The position numbers and the translations under genes were made by a program. Below, piece after piece: positions 1 through 11,065 of a DNA stretch of 64,000 nucleotides (positions are counted from its first letter, which is position 1; the number at the start of each line of letters is the position of its first letter). The notes beneath the pieces were generated by a model. It was not told the origin of the DNA. It did not search any database and was given only the letters and a program-made list of their open reading frames with translations. This DNA is from Aurifilum marmelostoma (taxonomy: Eukaryota; Ascomycota; Sordariomycetes; Diaporthales; Cryphonectriaceae), in assembly GCA_027559495.1 (NCBI GenBank), contig JAMXSV010000006.1, positions 1,178,001 through 1,242,000 of the forward strand, read 5' to 3'.

Positions 1-16
1 AGATGAGACCACTCAG

Positions 17-2724
17 ATGGGTATCATGGCCCATCAACACCCAGGTCGCACCAACGCAGAGCATATAGCTGGCGACTCCAGGTTCGACGGCAACCTCTCC
101 TCAGAAGCCCCTTCGCCTGCACTCTCGCCTGATCCGGACCGCCGCAACTTTGCCTTGGCGGATCCCTTTGCCTTCAAGTACGTGTCTTGCCTTCACATGC
201 CGCTGCTCTCGGTCTGAGACTAATGATGCTGCGTGTGAGTAGATACCTCGCTGAAGAATCTTCCGTCAAGGTCATCGAGCACCGTGTCCAGCTCGAGGGC
301 TACGAATTATACCTAGTCGAACAATGGGTATGCTCTCGCCAGTCACCGACCTCGGTCATTGCCACATATACCGGAGACATGAAACATTCAGTGGTAGTGG
401 GCGTGTTGTCTGTGCCAGTCGACGAGAGCCTGTGGACGCCGCGGCTGAAGTTCTACTTCAAAGCAATACAGCAGTACCATGCAAGACCGAGGGAGACCAA
501 GTTTGGCGATCTGATGGTCACCAATCTGAGCAGTTTCCCGTCTGCTCTTACCGTGATCATCGTTCCAGATGGTGATATCAAGGCACATAGGCAGGCATTT
601 ATCGTGAACGAGGATCTGAAGCGCATGGGTTGTTCCGGCCGGTCAGGTATGAGCTTGGCAGAACCAACATCAGCGACACAGGCCAAGTTCTACTCGACAT
701 ACAAGATCCATGAGAAGGTTCCATTCCCCGAAGCCGTCAAGGACCTGGTCAGGCTGTGTCAGAAGGCCCTCTTCATCTTCGGTATGCTGGAGCAAGCATA
801 TATTGACGGCCTGCTTTGCGATGTGACCGAGACTGCCATCGGCAACTGGTGGACAGAGGTTGGGTCTGAGTACTACAACATGGAGCCGACAGACGGCATC
901 CTGGGTCCAACTACCGTGGCAGCCCTACTGGGCAAACTCATGGGCGCAAGGAATCGGCTGAGCTCCTACGGTGCACCTGTGACCAAGGACGTGTTCGACA
1001 TTGAGCAGACCAAGCGGGCCATTGGTCACTTCCAGAAGTCCCAGAAGCTCGAGAAGACCAGGAGGCTGGACAGGCAGACGCTGCGCCAGCTGCATAATGT
1101 GACTGCCAAGGCAGCGGCAGGCGAGGAATGGGGCGTGCAGAAGGCGATCAACTCGACCGTCTCCCAGTTTGGCAAGAGGGGCGAGATCCTAAGTGGTGTC
1201 ATCGGCACTCGTGAGAAGGCCGGCATCAGCGAAATCGAGACTATCGATATCGACAAGTTCAAAGAGCTGGTTCATGGCGAACAAGGGAAGTGGCTCTGGC
1301 GTGGGAAGCCGCGGCGGGTGGCTCAAGATAACCACGATCGGTCGATCCCCGATATGACCAACCTCCTCTTCGGCAAAGAGGAGGAACAGGAGAGAGAAAG
1401 GGAGAAGGAGCAACAGAGAGAGAAGGAGAAGGAGAAAGAGTCTAGTGGCCCAAGCCGCAAGATCTCTTTCCCGCCCGACGAGCCGGAATTGACCCTGAAG
1501 ACGAGAGAGACAACGACTAGCATGTACTCCTTGCCCACACCAGGCCCGACCTACAATCTGACGGACAGTCCCGCGGACGGAGCCCTGCATAAGCAGGTGT
1601 TCAAAAGCGTCGCGGATCGAGTCAGCGATGCGCGCTCTGGGCTTGGCCGCATCAGGGATGCTGTGGGCGGAGGTCTCAAGGGACACAGCAGCCGGCCATC
1701 TAAGGACGAGACCTCAGAGGCCCTCGCGTTCAGTCCGAGCATAGGGAGCTTGGTCCAATCCACGAGCCTCGTCTCTAGTCCCGTGGCGTCGAACTCGGGA
1801 AAAGCGTTCACGTGGCAGCACAAGCCTCAAGAGTATCTGAATGCATTTCAGAAGAAGCATCCAGATAACCTGCAGGCTGTGAACGAGGCGACGCAGACGT
1901 CCCGCACGACCTCGACAGCGATCCTGTCACCTCTGCGGGAAACTGGACGCAACACTTCGGCAGTGAACGGAGACCTCGATGCACGCAAGGAGCTGGCGGT
2001 CGATGTCTCAGCTGCGCCGTCTACCGTCGATGAAGGCGATCTTCTAGGGCCATTCTCACAAGCCGAGCGCAACGGAGACCCGTCGTACTCAGTACTACAG
2101 AGACGACACAGCATCGCAACACCAGAAGAACCGCTAGAACGCCCCTTGAACGAGAATCGCTGGCCTCGCCGGCTCTCATTCAGCGCCGCTGCGGAGGCTG
2201 TCTTGGGTTGGGATGAGCTCGTCGACTTAGATGAAGAGCCCACCACCCTAAAGGAACAGTCGGCCGCAAAAGAACTCACGCAGTCTCTCTACAGCCACAT
2301 CCTCACCCTCCAAACCTCCCTCTCGCCATGGGTTGCCTCCAAGGTGAACGATGTGGAAACACTAGAGGAGGCCTACAAGAACCAAGACGAAAGCTTGCAG
2401 CAGGCCTACTATGCCTTCAGCGACGAGCACCAACGTATCAAGCAGAATTCGGCGGAGATGATCGCCGAGGAGAGAGGCAGGGTGACCATGGCGGTTAAGG
2501 ACGTTGAGGTGCAGGTTGCGAAGCTGGAGTATGAGATCAACGCTCTGCTGTCCAAAGTCCAGGATGTGGAAGATGGGGTGGCTGGCTTTGAGGCCAGTGT
2601 CCTGGAAGTGGAGCAGCAGGCCGAGGAGCTGAAGAAGCAACTAGAGACGGAGAGTTTCCTACATTGGCTGGTGAGGACGCTCACGGGAATCGGCACAGGG
2701 CCAAATATTACGAGAGAGGGTTAG
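17..2724 (+). CDS. STB6-like (Sin3-binding protein family) protein
   Basis: Likely exons are 17-177 and 243-2724, giving about 880 residues. The intron (GTACGT donor, CTAATG branch, TAG acceptor) joins FAFK to YLAEESS. The N-terminal 200 residues have the STB6-like fungal domain (EGYELYLVEQW, ATYTGDMKHSVVVGVL, MVTNLSSFPSALTV, CSGRSGM). A second conserved block follows (GNWWTEVGSEYY, PTDGILGPTTVAALLGKLMG, and HFQKSQKLEKTRRLDRQTL). Next come a Lys/Glu/Arg-rich run near nt 1375-1440, a long disordered segment, and a C-terminal coiled coil (about nt 2270-2660). Yeast Stb2/Stb6 were found as Sin3-binding proteins, so a role near the Sin3 histone-deacetylase complex is inferred from family only. 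No upstream sequence is visible, so the true start could lie before the window; ATGs at 17 and 26 are both in frame. Confidence 0.85.
178..242 (+). other. Intron in STB6-like gene
   Basis: This 65-nt intron has a GTACGT donor, a CTAATG branch point about 20 nt before the acceptor, and a TAG acceptor. Removing it links the short first exon to the STB6 domain in frame. The alternative AG at 238-239 would add one residue but gives a poorer family match. Confidence 0.75.
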
Positions 2725-3304
2725 ATTGCGCAAGGTGACCAAGCGCTTAAGCGTTTTATTTTGCCGGTGTTTCTGAGCCAGGACGGCCGGACTGGGCTGC
2801 TTTTGGGGCATACATAAGCGACACATGTATTTTCAGCATTCTTAAGCCTCGGAGAACGGAGTTGAGTTTCTTCTTATTCATATCTGGGTGGGGTGATTGC
2901 AGCACAAGTCATCGGTTGAAATGCCACGGACGTATTTGGTTTCTTGTTTTGGATTTTCTTTCGAGGAGGGAGAATATCTATAGCACAATGTCGCATACCC
3001 GTGGGGTATCAAGTCGAGCCTAATAATGCACACATGTGATTCCACAGCATGAGAGCGACCATCCGCGTCGCCCGAAACCAGCTCCTCCCGTTCGACTCCT
3101 AAACGAGGCCTATTCCCGTTGGGAGAAAAAAGACTCCCTCGAGTTTGACTTTCTCCATGACCAACCAACTTTTCGAAGCATGCCCAAATATCCCACAGAA
3201 CTCTTCCGAATGGGTAAGGTCAGAAGGTATGGCTAGCGATGCAAGACCCCGTCCGCTCTCTAGCAGCCAAGCATCAGCATCTCTGCTCCGCGGCGCAAAA
3301 GAAT
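2725..3304. other. Convergent intergenic region, STB6-like / tim10
   Basis: This is the tail-to-tail space between two convergent genes, so it should hold both 3' UTRs. I see no credible coding frame, tRNA or repeat. The short frames here lack codon structure. Confidence 0.6.
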
Positions 3305-3699
3305 TTATCGGCCCCAGCCAGCACCACCACCAGCGCCACCCATCTGCCTCTGTTGCTCGCTCTGCATAATGTCGGAGACCTTCATGTGGACATCGAAGAA
3401 TTTTGCGGCGCACCGGTCCAGGCAGACGCTCTCGCCCTTGTTGAGCTCGCCCTCGCGGTAGTCATTGGGGACGCACTTCTGCTGGCACATCTTGTTCAGG
3501 CTGCGCAGGGCGATTTCGTCAGCAAATCCGTCGAGCACAAGATCTCAAGAGCATACAAGCGCGAGACAGACGGCGGGGTATGCCAGAGGGACAAAGCCTA
3601 CCGGTTCTGCATGTCAAAGACAATCTTCATCTCGTTCTCGACGGCGGCGATCTTCTCGGCCGACGAGGGCTGAGGACGGCCAAATCCAAGGAAGGACAT
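3305..3699 (-). CDS. tim10: Mitochondrial intermembrane chaperone Tim10
   Basis: A small TIM chaperone of the intermembrane space that, with Tim9, carries hydrophobic precursors (for example carrier proteins) to the TIM22 and SAM routes. Exons on the minus strand are 3699-3602 and 3500-3305, giving 97 residues, normal for Tim10. The twin CX3C motif is present: CQQKC, then CLDRC about 16 residues later, the disulfide-forming signature of the family. The start gives MSFLGFGRPQPSSAEKIAAV, and the exon join MQNR/LNKMCQQKC is in frame (donor GTAGGC, acceptor CAG, 101-nt intron). The C-terminus is Gly-rich. It lies head to head with the mitochondrial lysyl-tRNA synthetase gene. Identity is confident; the donor is slightly non-consensus. 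Confidence 0.93.
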
Positions 3700-4380
3700 T
3701 TTTGCTGTGTGTGGAGAAGCAGCAGTCGTCAATTATTCTGTCTTTCGTCGTTGGACGTATGTCGGGGTCGCGAGTAGAGGTGGGGGTCAAGAGGGAGGTT
3801 CAGCCTGTCAAGAGCTTGGAGCTGATATGAAGTCGAGAGCGCGGCTCTGGAATTCAAAGGCTGCCAAAAATTGAGTTGACTATAGGCAAGTGACGTCGAG
3901 GCGTGGGGCTGGCTACAGTGGCTGCCATTGGACAATTTGCTGCTGTGCGCTGCCCTTGGGACCCCTGCGCTGACCCGCTAAGTACTTGGGGTTCAGTAGC
4001 ACCTTGTAGCTGCAAAATATTTCCAGAGCTTGCATTGACAGCTGCAAGCCTCAGAAACACCATCCTACAAACCTCGACCAGTGCGCGTGTCTCTTTGCGC
4101 CTGGCTTGCAGGAGACTATGAAGGCCTTTTGAAAGGATTGTAGGTTCTCATGCCCTTTGCACCTTCAAGTCTTGACACTTCAATCTACCATGATGACACC
4201 GCATAAACCTTAGAACCGTTGCGACTGACACGGCCTCGGTCGTGCGTGATCAAAATTGCCTACTCTCTGAACATTCTCTTCTTTTCTAGCAGATCTAAAT
4301 CCTCACAAGAGTTTCACGCGAGTAGCTTGCTGACTTGTACTGTCAAAGGTGCCCCCCTTCTAGGTAGCGTCGCCGTCAAG
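3700..4380. promoter_or_regulatory. Shared promoter region between tim10 and mitochondrial LysRS
   Basis: This is a 681-nt head-to-head region between two genes for mitochondrial proteins. A CCAAT-box motif reads ATTGG on the plus strand at 3927-3931, inside TGCCATTGGACAAT. HAP/CBC complexes bind CCAAT in fungi and often control respiratory genes; action here is inference. No TATA box stands out. Confidence 0.45.
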
Positions 4381-6589
4381 ATGGCACCTCGGCTCCGTTT
4401 CCTCCGTCCGTACTCTGTCCAACCACTCCCCACGGGAACACCGTCACCACGATGCTCTGCGTACCTGCGCTTCTATGAGCTCGCAAGAGCGGATAATTCC
4501 TTGGCCTGCCAGAGGCACAAGTCTACTACAAGCCCTGCGCATGACGATGGAGACTACAGTGCCGAGGAGCGCAGCGCCCTCATGGCCGCCCGCCTGAAGG
4601 AGCTGCGGCCTGCCGGCGGACTGGAATATCCCAGGCTTTCGAAGAAGGGGAGGGCGATAAGTGTTCGTGCATTCCAGGCCGAGTTCGAGACCCGCTCTGC
4701 CACGGACCTTGCGAGTATAACAGAACAATACACGCTCTGCGGTGCGCCCTAGACCAAACCTGTCCCGTCGACGCAGGCCTAATGACTGATACCTTTCCCA
4801 GGACGTGTGTTACATGTCCGACGGTTCGGCGCAAAATTCTACATCATCAACATCCTGCAAAATGGCGTATCCACTCAGGTCCTGGTGAACCTCGGAAAGT
4901 TGACAGATGGAACCGACGCCAAGCAGTTCAAGGCCATGTCCATGTTGCTCAAGAGGGGAGATCATATCTGTGAGTCTGGCCATACTTCCTGGGCCGGGTC
5001 AGCTGTGACCTTTCGTCGCTAATGGCTCACATGGCAAAGCTATCACCGGTCGGCCAGCAAGGTCGGACTCTATGGAGCTGTCCATCGAGGCTTTGCATAG
5101 CCCGCAGCTGCTATCGCCCAGCATAGCGCCGCTGCCATTCCAGATCCCACAAGAATCGAGGATGAATCACCGGCACATGGACCTGCTGCTGAACCGCTCA
5201 GCCAGGGACATCTTGCTCGTGCGCGCATTCATCACTCAGCGCCTGAGAGAGCACCTGCACAAGACACTCAAATGCGTCGAGGTACAGACTCCCATCTTGG
5301 CCGCCAATGCCGGAGGGGCAGTGGCCCGGCCATTCTCGACCCATGCCACTGAATTCATGCACAAGGATATGGCGCTGCGCATTGCCCCGGAGCTATGGCT
5401 CAAGCGGCTTGTCGTTGGTGGTCTCGACAGGGTCTTCGAGATTGGTCCCTCCTTTAGGAATGAAGGCGTGGACAATACTCATAACCCAGAATTCACCACA
5501 TGCGAGTTCTACCTGGCCTATACGAACCTCGACTCCTTGCTCCATATCACCGAGCAACTTATGGCCACGCTCGCCAGAGGCGTCGGTGCCTACGTCGCCA
5601 AGAACAAACTTCAAGTGGAGGCCCCGGATCCCAAGGTCTTTGAGCAACCCTTTGAGCGGATTGAATTCATCCCGGCCCTCGAAGAGGCCCTGGGCCAGCC
5701 TCTGCCGAATCTAGACTCTCCTAGGGCTGTCACGGACATCTTGCAGCTCTTGAAAGACGCAGGCAAGGATTGGCATAAGTCCCTGCCGCCAAATCCATCC
5801 CTTGCCAAGCTTCTTGACCACATGGCCGCGGCGGTCATCGAGCCCAAGTCTCTAGACCGCCCTCTGTACATCACCAACCACCCGATATGCATGTCGCCGC
5901 TCGCCAAGTCCTTCACCTGTCCCTTGACGGGACAGCAGGTCTCGGCGCGTGCGGAGCTCTTCTATGGCGGCAATGAGCTGGCCAACATGTACGAGGAGGA
6001 GAACGATCCCTTCAAGCAGAAGCGCAAGTTTGTAAATCAGGCCAAGGCGAAGGTAGGACAGCAGGGCGAAGATGACGCGGTAGGCCAGGACGAGGATCCG
6101 CCGCACGTCATTGACGAGCAGTACATCTCAGTCTTGGAGTCTGGTCTCCCGCCGACCGGAGGCTGGGGTTGCGGCATCGACAGGCTTGTCATGTTGTTCA
6201 CGGGGTCCAAGAGGATCAGCGAGGTTCTGCCATTTGGCAATCTGCGCAATGTTGTTGGGCTGGCATCCGGCAGCTCGCACAATCCGCATGATCAACCAAG
6301 TCGGGAGACACCCGCTTCTAATGGCCAAGGAGAGAAGGCAGCGCTGAAGAGCGAGCCCCTGAAACTGAGCTCTAAGGGTGACACGAAGCGGACGACGCCC
6401 TACACTGGCTTTGACGCTTTCTCTGCTGCCTCATTCCTCAAGATGGGAGAGGACGTACCCGAGACCAACACCAACGATGACATCTCAGAAAGGGCATATA
6501 GGAGATATGTGCCTAAGATCATTGAGGATGATCCCACCCCGGAGGACACTGCCCTCGGGCACAAGTCACCTGAAGACAAGGAATCTTAG
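4381..6589 (+). CDS. MSK1: Mitochondrial lysyl-tRNA synthetase (class II)
   Basis: Charges mitochondrial tRNA-Lys. Exons are 4381-4741, 4802-4969 and 5040-6589, giving 692 residues. The N-terminus (MAPRLRFLRPYSV, Arg-rich, no acids early) looks like a mitochondrial presequence. The OB-fold anticodon-binding domain runs from exon 1 into exon 3 (GRVLHVRRFGAKFYIINI). The class II core follows, with motif 2 (FRNEGVDNTHNPEFTTCEFY) and motif 3 (GGWGCGIDRLVMLFTGSKRI). Both introns have GT/AG ends and keep frame. After motif 3 there is an unusual tail of about 115 residues, rich in Lys/Ser/Asp, that the catalytic core does not need. Cytosolic LysRS is excluded by the presequence and the Msk1-like sequence style. 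The gene ends 546 nt before the convergent membrane protein gene. Confidence 0.92.
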
Positions 6590-7135
6590 AATGAGCTCAG
6601 ACTTTAACACGTATAGAGGCCTGGGAGTTCAGAATTGAGCTGCTCCAAGGAGCAGGGCACTCCCATGTCCTACCAATACAAACTAAAGTATCTGCCTCCG
6701 TATGAGGTTCAAAATATGTATGCCCATATTGACACCCAATCTACTCCATCCTTGATTTCTTCCACACCTCTCGCGAATAAGCTGTCATGACAAGTCCCAT
6801 CACAATGCACATTTCCCTAGCGTTGGGCATCGCGCTCGTGGTTCAATAGATATGATGCGATCCGATTTAAAAAAAGACCGTAGTGGTGGTAATCTGGTAT
6901 TGTGCCCGAGCGCCCAAAAACGCCCCTGGTATCCTTGACAATATCAGAAAAGAAATTATGTCCAGCTCGAAAATTATATAGAAAACGAGTCATCGGAAAT
7001 CCTGCCCTGCTCACTCGAAGAACAGCCAGACGTCCGCCCTCGAAATGAAAGTGTGCAGCGCACTCTCTCTCTCTCTCTCCTTGTCCTTTTTTCTTTTTTG
7101 AAAAACATCCCCGTCCTACTCCTTCACCAAGGCAA
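6590..7135. other. Convergent intergenic region
   Basis: Holds the 3' UTRs of the LysRS gene and the minus-strand membrane protein gene. A short CT repeat lies near 7063-7079. No gene or RNA is recognised. Confidence 0.55.
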
Positions 7136-8259
7136 TCAGTCACCCCGCAGTGGCAGTTTTCGTTCCAGTGCCTGGAAGGCCTGCGTCCTCGGGGTGAAGG
7201 GCACCTGCTGCTGGCCCGGCGGAGGCGGGTACTGGTACTGGACCTGCTGGTGGGCGGCGGCCGGGGACATGAGCGGCTGCGGCGGGACCATCTCGAACAT
7301 GACCTTGTCGACGGGGGTCATGCGGCCGGAGGAGGCGTCGTCGGTCTTCATCGCCTTGCGGGCCTTGATCTCCTCCTTCTCCTCGGCGGTCGGGATCATG
7401 TTGTAGACTGCGTAGGCCAGGCAGAGGAGGTAGATGAATCTGGGAAGAGCAAAGTTTGGCACCAGGTCAGTTTCTCAGCTCTCTTTTTTTTCTCCTTTTT
7501 TTTTTCTGTAGTACGATTGGGGCTTACAGTAAGTAGACGGTGACCGAGTAGGTGCCGACGGCCATATGACAGCTCCCCAAGGCGTTGTTCGGGAAGTTGA
7601 CGGCGGGCCAGCAGCCGTAGCGAATGTACCAGGCGATGGGGCTCGGGTGGGCCGGGTCGTAGTAGTCGGGGCCCATCTGGCCGTAGATGCTGACGGTGTA
7701 CATGACGGACAGGGCGAGGCTGAAGAAGACGCCGAGGATCGGGGTCCAGACACGCATGATGAAGCCGACGAGCTTGGCGAGGAGGACGAAGAGGGAGAGG
7801 ACGGAGATGGCGACGTTGTAGTCTGTGAGTCTGTTTGGGGGGGAGGGGGGGGTTGATCTTGTCAGTCTTGCCTCTTGTGTCTCACTTGCTATGCAGCATT
7901 TGATTCTCCTCTCTGCTTCTTCTCTGAAGGAGAGAGGATAACAAGAAGAAGAAAAAAGAGACTGGCCGGACTCACTTCAGGGACCAGACAAAGGGCACGT
8001 TGGGTTGAGGCTTGTGGTTGGCCTCTGCGTAGAGAATGATGTCCGGGTTCGAGTTGAAGCCCCAGACGTAGCCGACCTCCCACAGCTGGGTGCGGAACAG
8101 GTCCGGCTGGGCGATGGCGAAGAGGACCAGCAGGCAGACGGTGCCGGCCAGCTCAAAGGGCATGATCCAGAACATGGGGGCGCGCTTCCTCCACTTGCGG
8201 TTGAAGGGCTTGTAGCTCCAGTTGCGCTCCGGGTTGAAGCGCTTCAGTGCCTCGTGCAT
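7136..8259 (-). CDS. Conserved fungal multi-pass membrane protein, function unknown
   Basis: Exons on the minus strand are 8259-7976, 7830-7528 and 7439-7136, giving 296 residues. The introns have GTGAGT and GTAAGC donors and CAG acceptors. Conserved-looking segments are a basic N-terminus (MHEALKRFNPERNWSYKPFN, then KWRKRAP), TM1 (MPFELAGTVCLLVLFAIA), TM2 (VAISVLSLFVLLAKLVGFIM), TM3 (ILGVFFSLALSVMYTVSIYG) and a last hydrophobic stretch spanning exons 2-3 (GTYSVTVYLL, then FIYLLCLAYAVYNM). The C-terminal 80 residues are polar and Pro/Gln-rich, likely cytosolic. I recognise it as a widespread but uncharacterised tetraspan-type protein of Pezizomycotina and assign no activity. The second intron has an alternative acceptor 7 nt downstream, but only the chosen one (CAAACAG) keeps frame. 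Confidence 0.8.
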
Positions 8260-11031
8260 CTTGGGCCGGTGAGGGGGGGGGAGGTAAATGGAGGGCTGCG
8301 GGGATAGATTATTATGTATGTAAGTGGTGGTGCTGCGTGGTCCAGATCTGCTGCTGATGGACCGTAGGGTGGTGTTGTGATTCTCTTCTTATAGTATGCG
8401 GATGGTCGTTGTCGTGCTGGTTGTTTTCTAGACGACGATGGCCTGCGTCGGGTTTTCCTTTCAACTGTTGTTCGCTCCCCTTGCACCAAACGACCAAGTA
8501 ATTGCTCTGCAGACAATCAAATAGTCTGATGATGTTGTCGTTGCTGCTGTGCTGTGCTCCGAGATGATGATGGTGATTATTTGTTGCTGACTGGGCAGCG
8601 GTCGCACCAGGCTCTCACATCGGAGCGCCTTGCGGGGTGGTGGCACAAGGAATCGAGGTCGTCGTCGTCGTCGTCGCCGCCGCCGCCAGAGCAATCAATG
8701 GCCCTTGTTGTTGTTCTCGCACCTCGTTCTTGAACGACGATGGCGCACACAATTAAGTAAAAGAAAATGAGATGACACTTGTACAGCTCAGCAGATGATA
8801 GAGGATCAGGAAAAGGAAAAAAACAAGAAGTCCAGCCCTGGACACGCGGAAGAAGAGGAGATCTTCAATGGCACCCACCCCCTCCTCACTCCCTCATGGT
8901 TATAAGCGACCACACACCCGTTCACACGCACTTTTCCTCACACGAACCCCCCCCCCCCGGTCAAGCTCTCTGGTCCGCGATAGGTTGTCACACTGGACAG
9001 GCGCCGAGCGACCCTCCCTCTTCGGGGGACCCTGCCAGTTTACCTGCAGTGCCGGACCACTCAGCCAGGCCCATGCCGTGATGCGACCTGCATGAGCAGA
9101 ACCACGAATGGAGGGACAGAGCTGGTGCGAGAGGGGCACAGAGCAGACTGGGGTGGAGGTGCGCCGGGCGGGAGCATCCAATCAGAGGGGCGAGGCAGCT
9201 CAGATAGCCGCCCGGGAAGACGGCATTGTGGGGATGAGATTGGCTGACCTGGGCGGGTGGTGCAGCCAATTGATGGGGGATTTGCAGCATGCGTGCATGG
9301 GGGCCAATTTTCTGGGAGGGAGCGAGTCTTTTTTTCCTTTTATTTTTTATGGGGTGGTCTTGGAGAGCTGGGCGCTTGGAAGGGACGGCACGAGTGTGTG
9401 AGAGGGTGGTGATGGGCGGAGATGCTGTCTTAGGTGGGTCTTTTTTTTTTTTATCCTTTTTACTTGTGCTGTATGCATTTCTTCAACACTTGCTCTCTCT
9501 CTCTCTCTCTATCATGTGATAGTACTGTGTGTATCGTATGTTATCGAGTGCAGTCGCCGAGCATCAGGCAATTCCAGAGTAGGACGTGAAGGAATCGAGA
9601 AGTTACTGTATACGCAGACGTGTCTTGAGCCAATCACTCTCCTTTCCCATGAGGGCGAAAAAGGAAGACCCCGTCTCGTCTGACTACTCCTTCTACCATG
9701 TCAGTATTCAGTAAGATCGCCCTGGAATGGAGACGACATGGTTTCACGCGCTGTTTTGATAGTCGACATCTCCTTGTCACGTCCTTTTTCATCACATCGC
9801 CGGTCCAGAAGAACCAAGAGGCGGTCGAGCCACGTCAGGTCCAAACAAGATTCATTCCAATGTGAGCATGACCACTTGTATCAAGACAACGCCGGAGAGC
9901 AAAACCTCCTTCCTTGTACACTGGTGCTACTTTGTACATATATGTATGCAAGGCCACCTACCCACCCACCCACTGCTCGGTGTGTATTGCCCCCGGATGG
10001 GCCTCCCGCCCGGTCGCCAACGCGGGTCCCACGATGCAAGGCCGGGTCGGGCATTTGAAGACCCGCCATCGGATGGACGGGGCCGACAGTCCCGTACATA
10101 GCACATATTTTGTCCGTATCTAGGAACCGAGACTCTCTCCTGTGTCTCTGTGTTTTTCTCCTTTTCCTGCTCTGGAGGATCTATGATGGGTGTCCTTTTT
10201 TTTTTTTTTCTTCTTTTTTTTCTTTCGATTTTCGGCCCTAGACACTGCTGCTGCAAGGAGGGGATGCCGCCCAGCGGGGCTCCCGTGAGACACACACACT
10301 CTCGCACAAGCCGTGGGCCAATGGGCGGAGAGACAAGTCCTCCCACCACCGCCTGGTGCTGGCTTACACAGTAGAACCTATTCTTGTAGCCATTTACTCA
10401 CTGCCGATCTGATATGCTGCCATTTTATCAGATTCGCCCATTGTCTTGGAACCATGATCCATTTTGGTTTCCTTTTCAGGCCGCGTGCGCCTACCACTAT
10501 GTAACTGTAATGAGGCAGGCAATGAGGAGTTATGCGGATACAGAATGGTAGCTGTCATGGAATGGTCGAGGCCCACGGGTTTGATTCAGGCACGAGGTGC
10601 CCGAGTTATGCACGTCCCTGGTTTGGAGGAGAATATAACTCATTCACTCATCCCATAACACACAGGTCTCACATTCTTCCCTTTGCCTGGAGAGAAGAAG
10701 AAGAAGAAAAAGAAAGAAAAAAAGGGGGGGGAGGGACGATGGGAGCAACAGGTAAGCCTGCGCTGAACGGTGTGCGGCATTGCTAGGGAATGGGTGGTAA
10801 GGATGAATGAGACAAGCCCGCGCAGCCCACCATTCACCGCCCCGAGATGCAGACTGGGGACCCTATACCTTGCCTTGCCTTTTTTGCTTTTGGCAGAAAC
10901 AAAAGTATAACTTCTATTTCGAATGGGCAAGGCAGAAAGATTTGAGGCAAGAGATGGAGAATTCTGAATGGTCAGGCTGACTCGAGCTGGTCTGATTGGT
11001 TTGTTCCTTTCTTTCTTTCTTTCCTTTTTGA

Positions 11032-11033
<2 letters not shown>

Positions 11034-11063
<30 letters not shown>
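11034..11063. repeat. A30 homopolymer
   Basis: A run of 30 A follows a CTTT repeat in non-coding DNA. The run length is likely unstable or badly measured in sequencing. I see no target-site duplication pointing to a retroposed poly(A) tail. Confidence 0.9.

Positions 11064-11065
<2 letters not shown>

Noticed and set aside
8779..9181. Overlapping short frames near the C-rich run at 8950
   Set aside because: They end or shift at homopolymers and show no protein features on either strand.
11034..11063. A30 run as the tail of a retroposed element
   Set aside because: No upstream element body or target-site duplication could be seen; the run follows a simple CTTT repeat.
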